A DNA stretch of 64,000 nucleotides from Seriola aureovittata (Eukaryota; Chordata; Actinopteri; Carangiformes; Carangidae), in contig NC_079367.1 in assembly GCF_021018895.1 (NCBI RefSeq), positions 519,108-583,107 on the forward strand, given 5' to 3'. The translations under genes and the position numbers were made by a program. The notes under the pieces were generated by a model. The model was not told where the DNA came from and made no database searches. It saw nothing but the letters and a program-made list of their open reading frames with translations. Numbering within the stretch: the first letter of the stretch is position 1; each line of letters opens with the position of its first letter. Shown piece by piece: positions 1-14,679 of the stretch.

Positions 1-3000
1 ACTCAGCGTGACGAGCCGAGTCCGTAGATACCCAATTTGTGGACTTTTGACAAAATTTTTCGTCCCAGCAAGCGGGCCTCGGAGACGTTTAACGAGGCAT
101 CCCCTTCCTTTCCGAAGGGAGCGACTCAGAAGCCTGGGGCTGACATATGTTACTCAGCGTGACGTGCCGATTCCGTAGATACCAAATTTGTGGACTTTTG
201 AGAAAATTTTTTGGAAATTATTAAAACACAGAATTTAACCGTGTCTCCCGGCAGCATATGAGAGACCGCCCATGACGGCCTTCGGAAGGGAGCGACTCAG
301 AAGCTGGGGCTGACATATGTTACTCAGCGTGACGAGCCGAGTCCGTAGACACCAAACTTGTGGACTTTGGACAAACTTTTCCGTTGTGACATTCACACTA
401 GTCTTAATGGTGTGGCACCTCAGCATATGAGAGATGACCCTTCGAAGGGAGCGACTCAGAAGGCTGGGGCTGACATATGTTACTCAGCGTGACGAGCCGA
501 GTCCGTAGACACCAAACTTGTGGACTTTGGACAAACTTTTCCGTTGTGAAATTCACACTAGTCTTAATTGTGTGGCACCTCAGCATATGAGAGATGACCC
601 ATGGCGGCCCTTCGGAAGGGAGCGACTCAGAAGGCTGGGGCTGACATATGTTACTCAGCGTGACGAGCCGAGTCCGTAGACACCAAACTTGTGGACTTTG
701 GACAAACTTTTCCGTTGTGACATTCACACTAGTCTTAATGGTGTGGCACCTCAGCATATGAGAGATGACCCTTCGGAAGGGAGCGACTCAGAAGGCTGGG
801 GCTGACATATGTTAATCAGCGTGACGAGCCGAGTCCGTAGATACCCAATTTGTGGACTTTTGACAAAATTTTTCGTCCCAGCAAGCGGGCCTCGGAGACG
901 TTTAACGAGGCATCCCTTCCGAAGGGAGCGACTCAGAAGCCTGGGGCTGACATATGTTACTCAGCGTGACGTGCCGATTCCGTAGATACCAAATTTGTGG
1001 ACTTTTGAGAAAATTTTTTGGAAATTATTAAAACACAGAATTTAACCGTGTCTCCCGGCAACATATGAGAGACCGCCCATGGCGGCCCTTCGGAAAGGAG
1101 CGACTCAGAAGTCTGGGGCTGACATATGTTACTCAGCGTGACGAGCCGAGTCCGTAGACACCAAACTTGTGGACTTTGGACAAACTTTTCCGTTGTGACA
1201 TTCACACTAGTCTTAATGGTGTGGCACCTCAGCATATGAGAGATGACTCTTCGGAAGGGAGCGACACAGAAGGCTGGGGCTGACATATGTTACTCAGCGT
1301 GACGAGCCGAGTCCGTAGACACCAAACTTGTGGACTTTGGACAACCTTTTCCGTTGTGACATTCACACTAGTCTTAATGGTGTGGCACCTCAGCATATGA
1401 GAGATGACCCATGGCGGCCCTTCGGAAGGAAGCGACTCAGAAGGCTGGGGCTGACATATGTTACTCAGCGTGACGAGCCGAGTCCGTAGACACCAAACTT
1501 GTGGACTTTGGACAAACTTTTCCGTTGTGAAATTCACACTAGTCTTAATGGTGTGGCACCTCAGCATATGAGATATGACCCATGGCGGCCCTTCGGAAGG
1601 GAGCGACTCAGAAGGCTGGGGTTGACATATGTTACTCAGCGTGACGAGCCGAGTCCGTAGATACCCAATTTGTGGACTTTTGACAAAATTTTTCGTCCCA
1701 GCAAGCGGACCTCGGAGACGTTTAACTAGGCATCCCTTCCGAAGGGAGCGACTTAGAAGCCTGGGGCTGACATATGTTACTCAGCGTGACGAGCCGATTC
1801 CGTAGATACCAAATTTGTGGACTTTTGAGAAAATTTTTTGGAAATTATTAAAACACAGAATTTAACCGTGTCTCCCGGCAGCAAATGAGAGACCGCCCAT
1901 GGCGGCCCTTCGGAAGGGAGCGACTCAGAAGGCTGGGGCTGACATATGTTACTCAGCGTGACGAGCCGAGTCCGTAGACACCAAACTTGTGGACTTTGGA
2001 CAAACTTTTCCGTTGTGACATTCACACTAGTCTTAATGGTGTGGCACCTCAGCATATGAGAGATGACCCTTCGGAAGGGAGCGACTCAGAAGGCTGGGGC
2101 TGACATATGTTACTCAGCGTGACGAGCCGAGTCCGTAGATACCCAATTTGTGGACTTTTGACAAAATTTTTCGTCCCAGCAAGCGGGCCTCGGAGACGTT
2201 TAACGAGGCATCCCTTCCGAAGGGAGCGACTTAGAAGCCTGGGGCTGACATATGTTACTCAGCGTCACGTGCCGATTCCGTAGATACCAAATTTGTGGAC
2301 TTTTGAGAAAATATTGTGGAAATTATTAAAACACAGAATTTAACCGTGTCTCCAGGCAGCATATGAGAGACCGCCCATGGCGGCCCTTCGGAAGGGAGCG
2401 ACTCAGAAGGCTGGGGCTGACATATGTTACTCAGCGTGACGAGCCGAGTCCGTAGACACAAAACTTGTGGACTTTGGACAAACTTTTCCGTTGTGACATT
2501 CACACTAGTCTTAATGGTGTGGCACCTCAGCATATGAGAGATGACTCTTCGGAAGGGAGCGACTCAGAAGGCTGGGGCTGACATATGTTACTCAGCGTGA
2601 CGAGCCGAGTCCGTAGACACCAAACTTGTGGACTTTGGACAACCTTTTCCGTTGTGACATTCACACTAGTCTTAATGGTGTGGCACCTCAGCATATGAGA
2701 GATGACCCTTCGGAAGGGAGCGACTCAGAAGGCTGGGGCTGACATATGTTACTCAGCGTGACGAGCCGAGTCCGTAGATACCCAATTTGTGGACTTTTGA
2801 CAAAATTTTTCGTCGCAGCAAGCGGGCCTCGAGACGTTTAACGAGGCATCCCTTCCGAAGGGAGCGACTTAGAAGCCTGGGGCTGACATATGTTACTCAG
2901 CGTGACGTGCCGATTCCGTAGATACCAAATTTGTGGACTTTTGAGAAAATTTTTTGGAAATTATTAAAACACAGAATTTAACCGTGTCTCCCGGCAGCAT

Positions 3001-6000
3001 ATGAGAGACCGCCCATGGCGGCCCTTCGGAAGGGAGCGACTCAGAAGGCTGGGGCTGACATATGTTACTCAGCGTGACGAGCCGAGTCCGTAGACACCGA
3101 ACTTGTGGACTTTGGAGAAACTTTTCCGTTGTGACATTCACACTAGTCTTAATGGTGTGGCACCTCAGCATATGAGAGATGACCCTTCGGAAGGGAGCGA
3201 CTCAGAAGGCTGGGGCTGACATATGTTACTCAGCGTGACGAGCCGAGACCGTAGACACCAAACTTGTGGACTTTGGACAAACTTTTCCGTTGTGAAATTC
3301 ACACTAGTCTTAATGGTGTGGCACCTCAGCATATGAGAGATGACCCATGGCGGCCCTTCGGAAGGAAGCGACTCAGAAGGCTGGGGCTGACATATGTTAC
3401 TCAGCGTGACGAGCCGAGTCCGTAGATACCCAATTTGTGGACTTTTGACAAAATTTTTCGTCCCAGCAAGTTGGCCTCGGAGACGTTTAACGAGGCATCC
3501 CTTCCGAAGGGAGCGACTTAGAAGCCTGGGGCTGACATATGTTACTCAGCGTGACGTGCCGATTCCGTAGATACCAAATTTGTGGACTTTTGAGAAAATT
3601 TTTTGGAAATTATTAAAACACAGAATTTAACCGTGTCTCCCGGCAGCATATGAGAGATGACCCATGGCGGCCCTTCGGAAGGGAGCGACTCAGAAGGCTG
3701 GGGCTGACATATGTTACTCAGCGTGACGAGCCGAGTCCGTAGACACAAAACTTGTGGACTTTGGACAAACTTTTCCGTTGTGACATTCACACTAGTCTTA
3801 ATGGTGTGGCACCTCAGCATATGAGAGATGACCCTTCGGAAGGGAGCGACTCAGAAGGCTGGGGCTGACATATGTTACTCAGCGTGACGAGCCGAGTCCG
3901 TAGATACCCAATTTGTGGACTTTTGACAAAATTTTTCGTCCCAGCAAGCGGGCCTCGGAGACGTTTAACGAGGCATCCCTTCCGAAGGGAGCAACTTAGA
4001 AGCCTGGGGCTGACATATGTTACTCAGCATGACGAGCCGATTCCGTAGATACCAAATTTGTGGACTTTTGAGAAAATTTTTTGGAAATTATTAAAACACA
4101 GAATTTAACCGTGTCTCCCGGCAGCATATGAGAGACCGCCCATGGCGGCCCTTCGGAAGGGAGCGACTCAGAAGGCTGGGGCTGACATATGTTACTCAGC
4201 GTGACGAGCCGAGTCCGTAGACACCAAACTTGTGGACTTTGGACAAACTTTTCCGTTGTGACATTCACACTAGTCTTAATGGTGTGGCACCTCAGCATAT
4301 GAGAGATGACCCTTCGGAAGGGAGCGACTCAGAAGGCTGGGGCTGACATATGTTACTCAGCGTGACGAGCCGAGTCCGTAGATACCCAATTTGTGGACTT
4401 TTGACAAAATTTTTCGTCCCAGCAAGCGGGCCTCGGAGACGTTTAACGAGGCATCCCTTCCGAAGGGAGCGACTTAGAAGCCTGGGGCTGACATATGTTA
4501 CTCAGCGTGACGTGCCGATTCCGTAGATACCAAATTTGTGGACTTTTGAGAAAATTTTTTGGAAATTATTAAAACACAGAATTTAACCGTGTCTCCCGGC
4601 AGCATATGAGAGACCGCCCATGGCGGCCCTTCGGAAGGGAGCGACTCAGAAGTCTGGGGCTGACATATGTTACTCAGCGTGACGAGCTGAGTCCGTAGAC
4701 ACCAAACTTGTGGACTTTGGACAAACTTTTCCGTTGTGACATTCACACTAGTCTTAATGGTGTGGCACCTCAGCATATGAGAGATGACCCATGGCGGCCC
4801 TTCGGAAGGGAGCGATTCAGAAGGCTGGGGCTGACATATGTTACTCAGCGTGACGAGCCGAGTCCGTAGACACCAAACTTGTGGACTTTGGACAAACTTT
4901 TCAGTTGTGAAATTCACACTAGTCTTAATGGTGTGGCACCTCAGCATATGAGAGATGACCCATGGCGGCCCTTCGGAAGGGAGCGACTCAGAAGGCTGGG
5001 GCTGACATATGTTACTCAGCGTGACGAGCCGAGTCCGTAGACACCAAACTTGTGGACTTTGGACAAACTTTTCCGTTGTGACATTCACACTAGTCTTAAT
5101 GGTGTGGCACCTCAGCATACGAGAGATGACCCTTCGGAAGGGAGCGACTCAGAAGGCTGGGGCTGACATATGTTACTGAGCGTGACGAGCCGAGTCCGTA
5201 GATACCCAATTTGTGGACTTTTGACAAAATTTTTCGTCCCAGCAAGCGGGCCTCGGAGACGTTTAACGAGGCATCCCTTCCGAAGGGAGCGACTTAGAAG
5301 CCTGGGGCTGACATATGTTACTCAGCGTGACGTGCCGATTCCGTAGATACCAAATTTGTGGACTTTTGAGAACATTTTTTGGAAATTATTAAAACACAGA
5401 ATTTAACCGTGTCTCCCGGCAGCATATGAGAGACCGCCCATGGCGGCCCTTCGGAAGGGAGCGACTCAGAAGGCTGGGGCTGACATATGTTACTCAGCGT
5501 GACGAGCCGAGTCCGTAGACACCAAACTTGTGGACTTTGGACAAACTTTTCCGTTGTGACATTCACACTAGTCTTAATGGTGTGGCACCTCAGCATATGA
5601 GAGATGACCCTTCGGAAGGGAGCGACTCAGAAGGCTGGGGCTGACATATGTTACTCAGCGTGACGAGCCGAGTCCGTAGATACCCAATTTGTGGACTTTT
5701 GACAAAATTTTTCGTCCCAGCAAGCGGGCCTCGGAGACGTTTAACGAGGCATCCCTTCCGAAGGGAGCGACTTAGAAGCCTGGGGCTGACATATGTTACT
5801 CAGCGTGACGTGCCGATTCCGTAGATACCAAATTTGTGGACTTTTGAGAACATTTTTTGGAAATTATTAAAACACAGAATTTAACCGTGTCTCCCGGCAG
5901 CATATGAGAGACCGCCCATGGCGGCCCTTCGGAAGGGAGCGACTCAGAAGGCTGGGGCTGACATATGTTACTCAGCGTGACGAGCCGAGTCCGTAGACAC

Positions 6001-9000
6001 CAAACTTGTGGACTTTGGACAAACTTTTCCGTTGTGACATTCACACTAGTCTTAATGGTGTGGCACCTCAGCATATGAGAGATGACCCTTCGGAAGGGAG
6101 CGACTCAGAAGGCTGGGGCTGACATATGTTACTCAGCGTGACGAGCCGAGTCCGTAGATACCCAATTTGTGGACTTTTGACAAAATTTTTCGTCCCAGCA
6201 AGCGGGCCTCGGAGACGTTTAACGAGGCATCCCTTCCGAAGGGAGCGACTTAGAAGCTGGGGCTGACATATGTTACTCAGCGTGACGTGCCGATTCCGTA
6301 GATACCAAATTTGTGGACTTTTGAGAAAATTTTTTGGAAATTATTAAAACACAGAATTTAACCGTGTCTCCCGGCAGCATATGAGAGGACCGCCCATGGC
6401 GGCCCTTCGGAAGGGAGCGACTCAGAAGTCTGGGGCTGACATATGTTACTCAGCGTGACGAGCCGAGTCCGTAGACACCAAACTTGTGGACTTTGGACAA
6501 ACTTTTCCGTTGTGACATTCACACTAGTCTTAATGGTGTGGCACCTCAGCATATGAGAGATGACCCTTCGGAAGGGAGCGACTCAGAAGGCTGGGGCTGA
6601 CATATGTTACTCAGCGTGACGAGCCGAGTCCGTACACACCAAACTTGTGGACTTTGGACAAACTTTTCCGTTGTGACATTCACACTAGTCTTAATGGTGT
6701 GGCACCTCAGCATATGAGAGATGACCCTTCGGAAGGAGCGACTCAGAAGGCTGGGGCTGACATATGTTACTCAGCGTGACGAGCCGAGTCCGTAGATACC
6801 CAATTTGTGGACTTTTGACAAAATTTTTCGTCCCAGCAAGCGGCCTCGGAGACGTTTAACGAGGCATCCCTTCCGAAGGGAGCGACTTAGAAGCCTGGGG
6901 CTGACATATGTTACTCAGCGTGACGAGCCGATTCCGTAGATACCAAATTTGTGGACTTTTGAGAAAATTTTTTGGAAATTATTAAAACACAGAATTTAAC
7001 CGTGTCTCCCGGCAGCATATGAGAGACCGCCCATGGCGGCCCTTCGGAAGGGAGCGACTCAGAAGGCTGGGGCTGACATATGTTACTCAGCGTGACGAGC
7101 CGAGTCCGTAGACACCAAACTTGTGGACTTTGGACAAACTTTTCGTTGTGACATTCACACTAGTCTTAATGGTGTGGCACCTCAGCATATGAGAGATGAC
7201 CCTTCGGAAGGGAGCGACTCAGAAGGCTGGGGCTGACATATGTTACTCAGCGTGACGAGCCGAGTCGAGTCCGTAGATACCCAATTTGTGGACTTTTGAC
7301 AAAATTATTCGTCCCAGCAAGCGGCCTCGGAGACGTTTAACGAGGCATCCCTTCCGAAGGGAGCGACTTAGAAGCCTGGGGCTGACATATGTTACTCAGC
7401 GTGACGTGCCGATTCCGTAGATACCAAATTTGTGGACTTTTGAGAAAATTTTTTGGAAATTATTAAAACACAGAATTTAACCGTGTCTCCCGGCAGCATA
7501 TGAGAGACCGCCCATGGCGGCCCTTCGGAAGGGAGCGACTCAGAAGGCTGGGGCTGACATATGTTACTCAGCGTGACGAGCCGAGTCCGTAGACACCAAA
7601 CTTGTGGACTTTGGACAAACTTTTCCGTTGTGACATTCACACTAGTCTTAATGGTGTGGCACCTCAGCATATGAGAGATGACCCTTCGGAAGGGAGCGAC
7701 TCAGAAGGCTGGGGCTGACATATGTTACTCAGCGTGACGAGCCGAGTCCGTAGATACCCAATTTGTGGACTTTTGACAAAATGTTTCGTCCCAGCAAGCG
7801 GGCCTCGGAGACGTTTAACGAGGCATCCCTTCCGAAGGGAGCGACTTAGAAGCCTGGGGCTGACATATGTTACTCAGCGTGACGTGCCGATTCCGTAGAT
7901 ACCAAATTTGTGGACTTTTGAGAAAATTTTTTGGAAATTATTAAAACACAGAATTTAACCGTGTCTCCCGGCAGCATATGAGAGACCGCCCATGGCGGCC
8001 CTTCGGAAGGGAGCGACTCAGAAGGATGGGGCTGACATATGTTACTCAGCGTGACGAGCCGAGTCCGTAGACACCAAACTTGTGGACTTTGGAGAAACTT
8101 TTCCGTTGTGACATTCACATTAGTCTTAATGGTGTGGCACCTCAGCATATGAGAGATGACCCATGGCGGCCCTTCGGAAGGGAGCGACTCAGAAGGCTGG
8201 GGCTGACATATGTTACTCAGCGTGACGAGCCGAGTCCGTAGACACAAAACTTGTGGAATTTTGAGAAACTTTACCGTTGTGACATTCACACTAGTCTTAA
8301 TGGTGTGGCACCTCAGCATATGAGAGATGACCCTTCGGAAGGGAGCGACTCAGAAGGCTGGGGCTGACATATGTTACTCAGCGTGACGAGCCGAGTCCGT
8401 AGATACCAAACTTGTGGACTTTGGACAAACTTTTCCGTTGTGACATTCACACTAGTCTTAATGGTGTGGCACCTCAGCATACGAGAGATGACCCTTCGGA
8501 AGGGAGCGACTCAGAAGGCTGGGGCTGACATATGTTACTCAGCGTGACGAGCCGAGTCCGTAGATACCCAATTTGTGGACTTTTGACAAAATTTTTCGTC
8601 CCAGCAAGCGGGCCTCGAGACGTTTAACGAGGCATCCTTCCGAAGGGAGCGACTTAGAAGCCTGGGGCTGACATATGTTACTCAGCGTGACGTGCCGATT
8701 CCGTAGATACCAAATTTGTGGACTTTTGAGAAAATTTTTTGGAAATTATTAAAACACAGAATTTAACCGTGTCTCCCGGCAGCATATGAGAGACCGCCCA
8801 TGGCGGCCCTTCGGAAGGGAGCGACTCAGAAGGCTGGGGCTGACATATGTTACTCAGCGTGACGAGCCGAGTCCGTAGATACCCAATTTGTGGACTTTTG
8901 ACAAAATTTTTCTTCCCAGCAAGCGGGCCTCGGAGACGTTTAACGAGGCATCCCTTCCGAAGGGAGCGACTTAGAAGCCTGGGGCTGACATATGTTACTC

Positions 9001-10436
9001 AGCGTGACGAGCCGAGTCCGTAGACACCAAACTTGTGGACTTTGGACAAACTTTTCCGTTGTGACATTCACACTAGTCTTAATGGTGTGGCACCTCAGCA
9101 TATGAGAGATGACCCTTCGGAAGGGAGCGACACAGAAGGCTGGGGCTGACATATGTTACTCAGCGTGACGAGCCGAGTCCGTAGACACCAAACTTGTGGA
9201 CTTTGGACAAACTTTTCCGTTGTGACATTCACACTAGTCTTAATGGTGTGGCACCTCAGCATATGAGAGATGACCCGTGGCGGCCCTTCGGAAGGAAGCG
9301 ACTCAGAAGGCTGGGGCTGACATATGTTACTCAGCGTGACGAGCCGAGTCCGTAGACACCAAACTTGTGGACTTTGGACAACCTTTTCCGTTGTGACATT
9401 CACACTAGTCTTAATGGTGTGGCACCTCAGCATATGAGAGATGACCCTTCGGAAGGGAGCGACTCAGAAGGCTGGGGCTGACATATGTTACTCAGCGTGA
9501 CGAGCCGAGTCCGTAGATACCCAATTTGTGGACTTTTGACAAAATTTTTCGTCCCAGCAAGCGGGCCTCGGAGACGTTTAACGAGGCATCCTTCCGAAGG
9601 GAGCGACTCAGAAGCCTGGGGCTGACATATGTTACTCAGCGTGACGTGCCGATTCCGTAGATACCAATTTGTGGACTTTTGAGAAAATTTTTGGAAATTA
9701 TTAAAACACAGAATTTAACCGTGTCTCCCGGCAGCATATGAGAGACCGCCCATGACGGCCCTTCGGAAGGGAGCGACTCAGAAGGCTGGGGCTGACATAT
9801 GTTACTCAGCGTGACGAGCCGAGTCCGTAGACACCAAACTTGTGGACTTTGGACAAACTTTTCGTTGTGACATTCACACTAGTCTTAATGGTGTGGCACC
9901 TCAGCATATGAGAGATGACCCTTCGGAAGGGAGCGACTCAGAAGGCTGGGGCTGACATATGTTACTCAGCGTGACGAGCCGAGTCCGTAGACACCAAACT
10001 TGTGGACTTTGGACAAACTTTTCCGTTGTGAAATTCACACTAGTCTTAATTGTGTGGCACCTCAGCATATGAGAGATGACCCATGGCGGCCCTTCGGAAG
10101 GGAGCGACTCAGAAGGCTGGGGCTGACATATGTTACTCAGCGTGACGAGCCGAGTCCGTAGACACCAAACTTGTGGACTTTGGACAAACTTTTCCGTTGT
10201 GACATTCACACTAGTCTTAATGGTGTGGCACCTCAGCATATGAGAGATGACCCATGGCGGCCCTTCGGAAGGGAGCGACTCAGAAGGCTGGGGCTGACAT
10301 ATGTTACTCAGCGTGACGTGCCGAGTCCGTAGACACCAAATTTGTGGACTTTTGAAAAAATTTTTTGGAAATTATTAAAACACAGAATTTAACCGTATCC
10401 CCGGGCAGCATATGAGAGACCGCCCTTGGCGCACTG
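1..10436 (-). repeat. Satellite A block 1, 478-bp higher-order array
   Basis: About 65 tandem monomers in one orientation. Monomer starts, measured at the TTACTCAGCG box, are 3541, 3713, 3874 and 4019, giving 172, 161 and 145 bp and a 478-bp trimer that recurs (3542, 4020, 4498; 5318, 5796; 7392, 7870). All three types share a core with CTTCGGAAGGGAGCGACTC, CATATG and AGCGTGACGAGCCGAGTCCG, and differ in the middle. Block-specific variants are CCGTTGTGACATTC in the 161-bp type and CGTCCCAGCAAG in the 145-bp type. Some 161-bp monomers carry a 10-bp CATGGCGGCC insert borrowed from the 172-bp type. Open frames of 92 to 206 codons run through the array but are repeat artefacts. The sizes suit a nucleosome-phased, possibly centromeric, satellite; that role is inference. 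Confidence 0.93.
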
Positions 10437-10820
10437 TTAAAGTCTGTGTTGTAACCTCGAAACATAAAAGTTTGTAGAAAGTCAAAAAGTTTGGTATATA
10501 CGGACTCGGCTCGTCACGCCGAGTAACATATGTCAGCAAGACCCTTCTGTGTAGCTCCCTTCCGAAGGGCCGCCATGGGTAGTCTATCATATGCTGCCGT
10601 TGCGCACCATTAAATTCTGTGTTGTAATCTCCAAAAATAAATTTTGTCGAAAGTCCACAAATTTGGTATCTACGGACTCGGCTCGTCACGCTGAGTAACA
10701 TATGTCAGCCCACAAGTTTGGTATCTACGTTCTTGTCTCGTCACGCTGAGTAACATATGTCAGCCTCAGCCTTCTGAGTCGCTCTTTTCCGAAGCGCCGC
10801 CCTGGGTAATCTCTCATATA
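10437..10820 (+). repeat. Satellite A degenerate edge, inverted
   Basis: The array flips orientation near 10,437. The 172-bp-type monomer read to the left as CACAGAATTTAACCG reappears inverted as GTTAAAGTCTGTG. About two and a half monomers follow, clearly more diverged than the main array, for example GTTGTAACCTCGAAAC where the array has TTTTAATAATTTCC. A truncated monomer near 10,708-10,735 goes from the shared core straight into an ACAAGTTTGG segment. Higher divergence at an array edge is usual for satellites homogenised by unequal exchange. The block ends where satellite sequence meets the SINE tail. Confidence 0.8.
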
Positions 10821-10942
10821 ATTTTTCGGCTTTTTTGCCCTTAATGGACAGTACAGTAGGGAGACAGCTGCAGCGAGGATTACAGCCTCTATATATGAGG
10901 CGCCTGTGTGATCCACTGTGCTTTGCGGTGCCACTACACTGA
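10821..10942 (-). mobile_element. Degenerate tRNA-derived SINE at the satellite A/B border (left copy)
   Basis: On the minus strand this reads from a tRNA-like 5' part, through GCGCCTCATATATAGAGGC and CCTCGCTGCAG, to a tail resembling CTGTACTGTCCATTAAGGGC. The same layout occurs in the fuller SINE at 47,225-47,432. Compared with the right-hand copy at 59,151-59,308, this one lacks 67 bp between GACAG and CTGCAG, a deletion ending in a 3-bp CAG microhomology. The B box is gone, so it should not be transcribed. It separates satellite A from satellite B, as its partner does on the right. Confidence 0.72.
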
Positions 10943-13900
10943 ATTTGTGCCTTACTATGCTATGACTTCATATGCCTTACTATGCTATGTCGTTACTCTA
11001 CCTTACTATACTTTTGCTTTTGATGCTTTACTTTAATATGACATTATTATGACTTTTTATGCCTTACTATACCATAATGTTTTATGCCTCACTATACTAT
11101 ATCGTTTTTATGACTTTTTATGCCCTACTATAATATGACTTCAAATGGCTTGCAACTTCACTTTTTTATACATTTTTATGCCTTACCATCCTATACTTGT
11201 AAGTGGCTTACTATATTGTGACTTTTTTATGACTTTTTATTCTTTACGCCTATGATGTTTTATACCTTACTATATTCTTTTGTTTTTATGACTTTTTATG
11301 CCCTACAATAATATGACTTCAAATGGCTTCCTATGGTTTGACTTTTTCATGACTTTTTATGCCTTACTGTACTATTTCGTTATTACTTTTTATGCCTGAC
11401 TATACTATGTCTTTCCATGCCTTATTATACTATGACTTTTTTATGACTTTTTATACCTTAATGTACTATGACTTTTTATATCTTACTGTACTATGTCGTT
11501 TTTATGACTTTTTATTCTTTACTATAATATGACTTTTTTATGACTTTTTATTCTCTTTTATAATATGACTTTTTATGTCTTACTAAAATATGACTTTTTA
11601 TGCCTTCCTATACTATGACTTTTTTATGACTTTTTGTGACTTTTTATTCTTTACTATACTATGACTCTTTATGCCTTACTATACTATGTCGTTTTTTTTA
11701 CATTTTATGCCTTACTAAAATATGACTTTTTTATGACTTCTTATGCCTTACTATAATATGACTTTTTTATGACTTTTTAAGCCTTACTATACTATGTCGT
11801 TTTTATTACTTTTTATGCCTTACTAAACTATGACGTTTTTATGACTTTTCATACCTTACTACTTTATGTATTTTTTATGCCTTGCTATACTATGACTTTT
11901 TTATGACTTTTTATTCTCTTTTATACTATGACTTTTTATGTCTTACTATACTATGACTTTTTATGCCTTACTATACTATGAATTTTTATGCCTTACTATA
12001 CTACGTAGTTTTTTTTTAACTTTTGATGCCTTACTATAATATGACTTTTTTATGACTTTTTATACCTTAATATATTATGACTTTTTATGACTTTTTATAC
12101 CTTACTGTACTATGTTGTTTTTATGACTTTTTATACCTTACTATACTATGACTTTTTATGCGTTGCTATACTATGTCTTTTCATGCCTTACTTAACTATG
12201 TCTTTTTTATGACGTTTTAAGCCTTACTATACTATGACTTTTTATGCCTTACTATAGTATGTCGTTTTTTATGACTTTTTATGTCTTACGTTACTATGAG
12301 TTTTTACACCTTACTATACTATGTCTTTTCATGCTTTGCTATACTATGTTGTTTTTATGACTTTTTATGCCTTACTATACTATGTCGTTTTTATGACTTT
12401 TTATGCCTTACTAAACTATGACTTTTTTATGACTTTTTATGTCTTACTATACTATGACTTTTTATGCCTTACTATACTATGTCGTTTTTATAACTTTTTA
12501 TGCCTTACTAATATATGACTTTTTTATGACTTTTTATGCCTTACTATACTATGTTGTTTTTATGACGTTTTAAGCCTTACTATACTATGACTTTTTATGC
12601 TTTGCTATACTATGTTGTTTTCATGACTTTTTATGCCTTACTATACTATGTCATTTTTATGATTTTTTATTCTTTACTATGCTATGACTTTTTATGCCTT
12701 ACTATACTATGTCGTTTTTATTACTTTTTATGCCTCACTAAACTATGACCTTTTTATGACTTTTTATGTCTTACTATACTATGACTTTTTATGCCTTGCT
12801 ATGCTATGTTGTTTTTATGACTTTTTATGCCTTACTAATATATGACTTTTTTATGACTTTTTATGCCTTACTAAACTATGAGTTTTTACACCTTACTATA
12901 CTATGTCTTTTCATGCCTTACTATACTATGTCATTTTTATGACTTTTTTTTCTTTACTAAACTATGAGTTTTTACACCTTACTATACTATGACTTTTTAT
13001 GCCTTGCTATACTATGTCGTTTTTATTACTTTTTATGCCTTACTAAAATGACTTTTTTATGACTTTTTATGTCTTACTATACTATGACTTTTTATGCCTT
13101 GCTATGCTATGTCGTTTTTATGACTTTTTATGCCTTACTAATATATGACTTTTTTATGACTTTTTATTCTTTACTAAACTATGACTTTTTATGCCTTACT
13201 ATACTATGACTTTTTACGCCTTACTAATATATGACTTTTTTATGACTTTTTATGTCTTACTATACTATGACTTTTTTTGACTTTTTATGTCTTACTATAC
13301 TATGACTTTTTATGCCTTGCTATACTATCTCGTTTTTATAACTTTTTATGCCTTACTATACAATGACTTTTTTATGACTTTTAATGTCTTACTTTACTAT
13401 GAGTTTTTACACCTTACTATACTATGTCTTTTCATGCCTTACTTAACTATGACTTTTTTATGACGTTTTAAGCCTTACTATACTATGACTTTTTATGCTT
13501 TGCTATACTATGTTGTTTTTATGACTTTTTATGTCTTACTATATTATGACTTTTTTATGACTTTTTATGTCTTACTATACTATGTCGTTTTTTTTTAGAT
13601 TTTATGCCTTACTAAAATATCACTTTTTTATGACCTTTTATGTCTTACTATACTATGACTTTTTATGCCTTGCTATACTATGACTTTTTATGCCTTACTA
13701 AACTATGTTGTTTTTATGACTTTTTATGCCTTACTAAAATGACTTTTTTATGAATTTTTATTCTTTACTATACTATGACTTTTCATGCCTTACTTAACTA
13801 TGACTTTTTTATGACGTTTTAAGCCTTACTATACTATGACTTTTTATGCCTTACTATACAATGACTTTTTTATGACTTTTTATGCCTTACTATACAATGT

Positions 13901-14679
13901 CGTTTTTATTACTTTGTATGCCTCACTAAACTATGACCTTTTTATGACTTTTTATGTCTTACTATTCTATGACTTTTTATGCCTTACTATACTATGACTT
14001 TTTATGTCTTAAGATACTATGTCGTTTCTACAACTTTTTATGCCTTAATAAACTATGACTTTTTTTATGACTTTTTATGTTACCATACTATGACTTTTTA
14101 TATGCCTTGCTATACTATGTCGTTTTTATAACTTTTTATGCCTTACTATACTATGACTTTTTTATGACTTTTTATGTCTTACGTTACTATGAGTTTTTAC
14201 ACCTTACTATACTATGTCTTTTCATGCTTTGCTATACTATGTTGTTTTTATGACTTTTTATGCCTTACTATATTATGACTTTTTTATGACTTTTTATGTC
14301 TTACTATACTATGACTTTTTATGCCTTGCTATACTATGTCGTTATTTTGAGATTTTATGCCTTACTAAAATATGACTTTCTTATAACTTTTTATGCCTTA
14401 CTATACTATGTCGTTTTTATTAATTTTTATGCCTTACTAAACTATGACTTTTTATGACTTTTTATGTCTTACTATACTATGACTTTTTATGCCTTATAGT
14501 ATGTCGTTTTTATAACTTTTTATGCCTTACGAAACTATGACTTTTTTATGACTTTTTATGTCTTACTATACTATGTCGTTTTTTTGAGATTTTATGCCTT
14601 ACTAAAATATGACTTTTTTATGCCTTTTTATGTCTTACTATACTATGACTTTTTATGCCTTGCTATACTATGACTTTTT

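Noticed and set aside
235..10239. Many open frames of 92 to 206 codons with near-identical translations in satellite A, also at 23.5-33, 39-42 and 59-64 kb
   Set aside because: They follow the tandem repeat: 161+172=333 bp is a multiple of three, so a frame stays open across two monomers and stops in the 145-bp type. Monomers with indels break it freely and there is no sign of codon-level selection.
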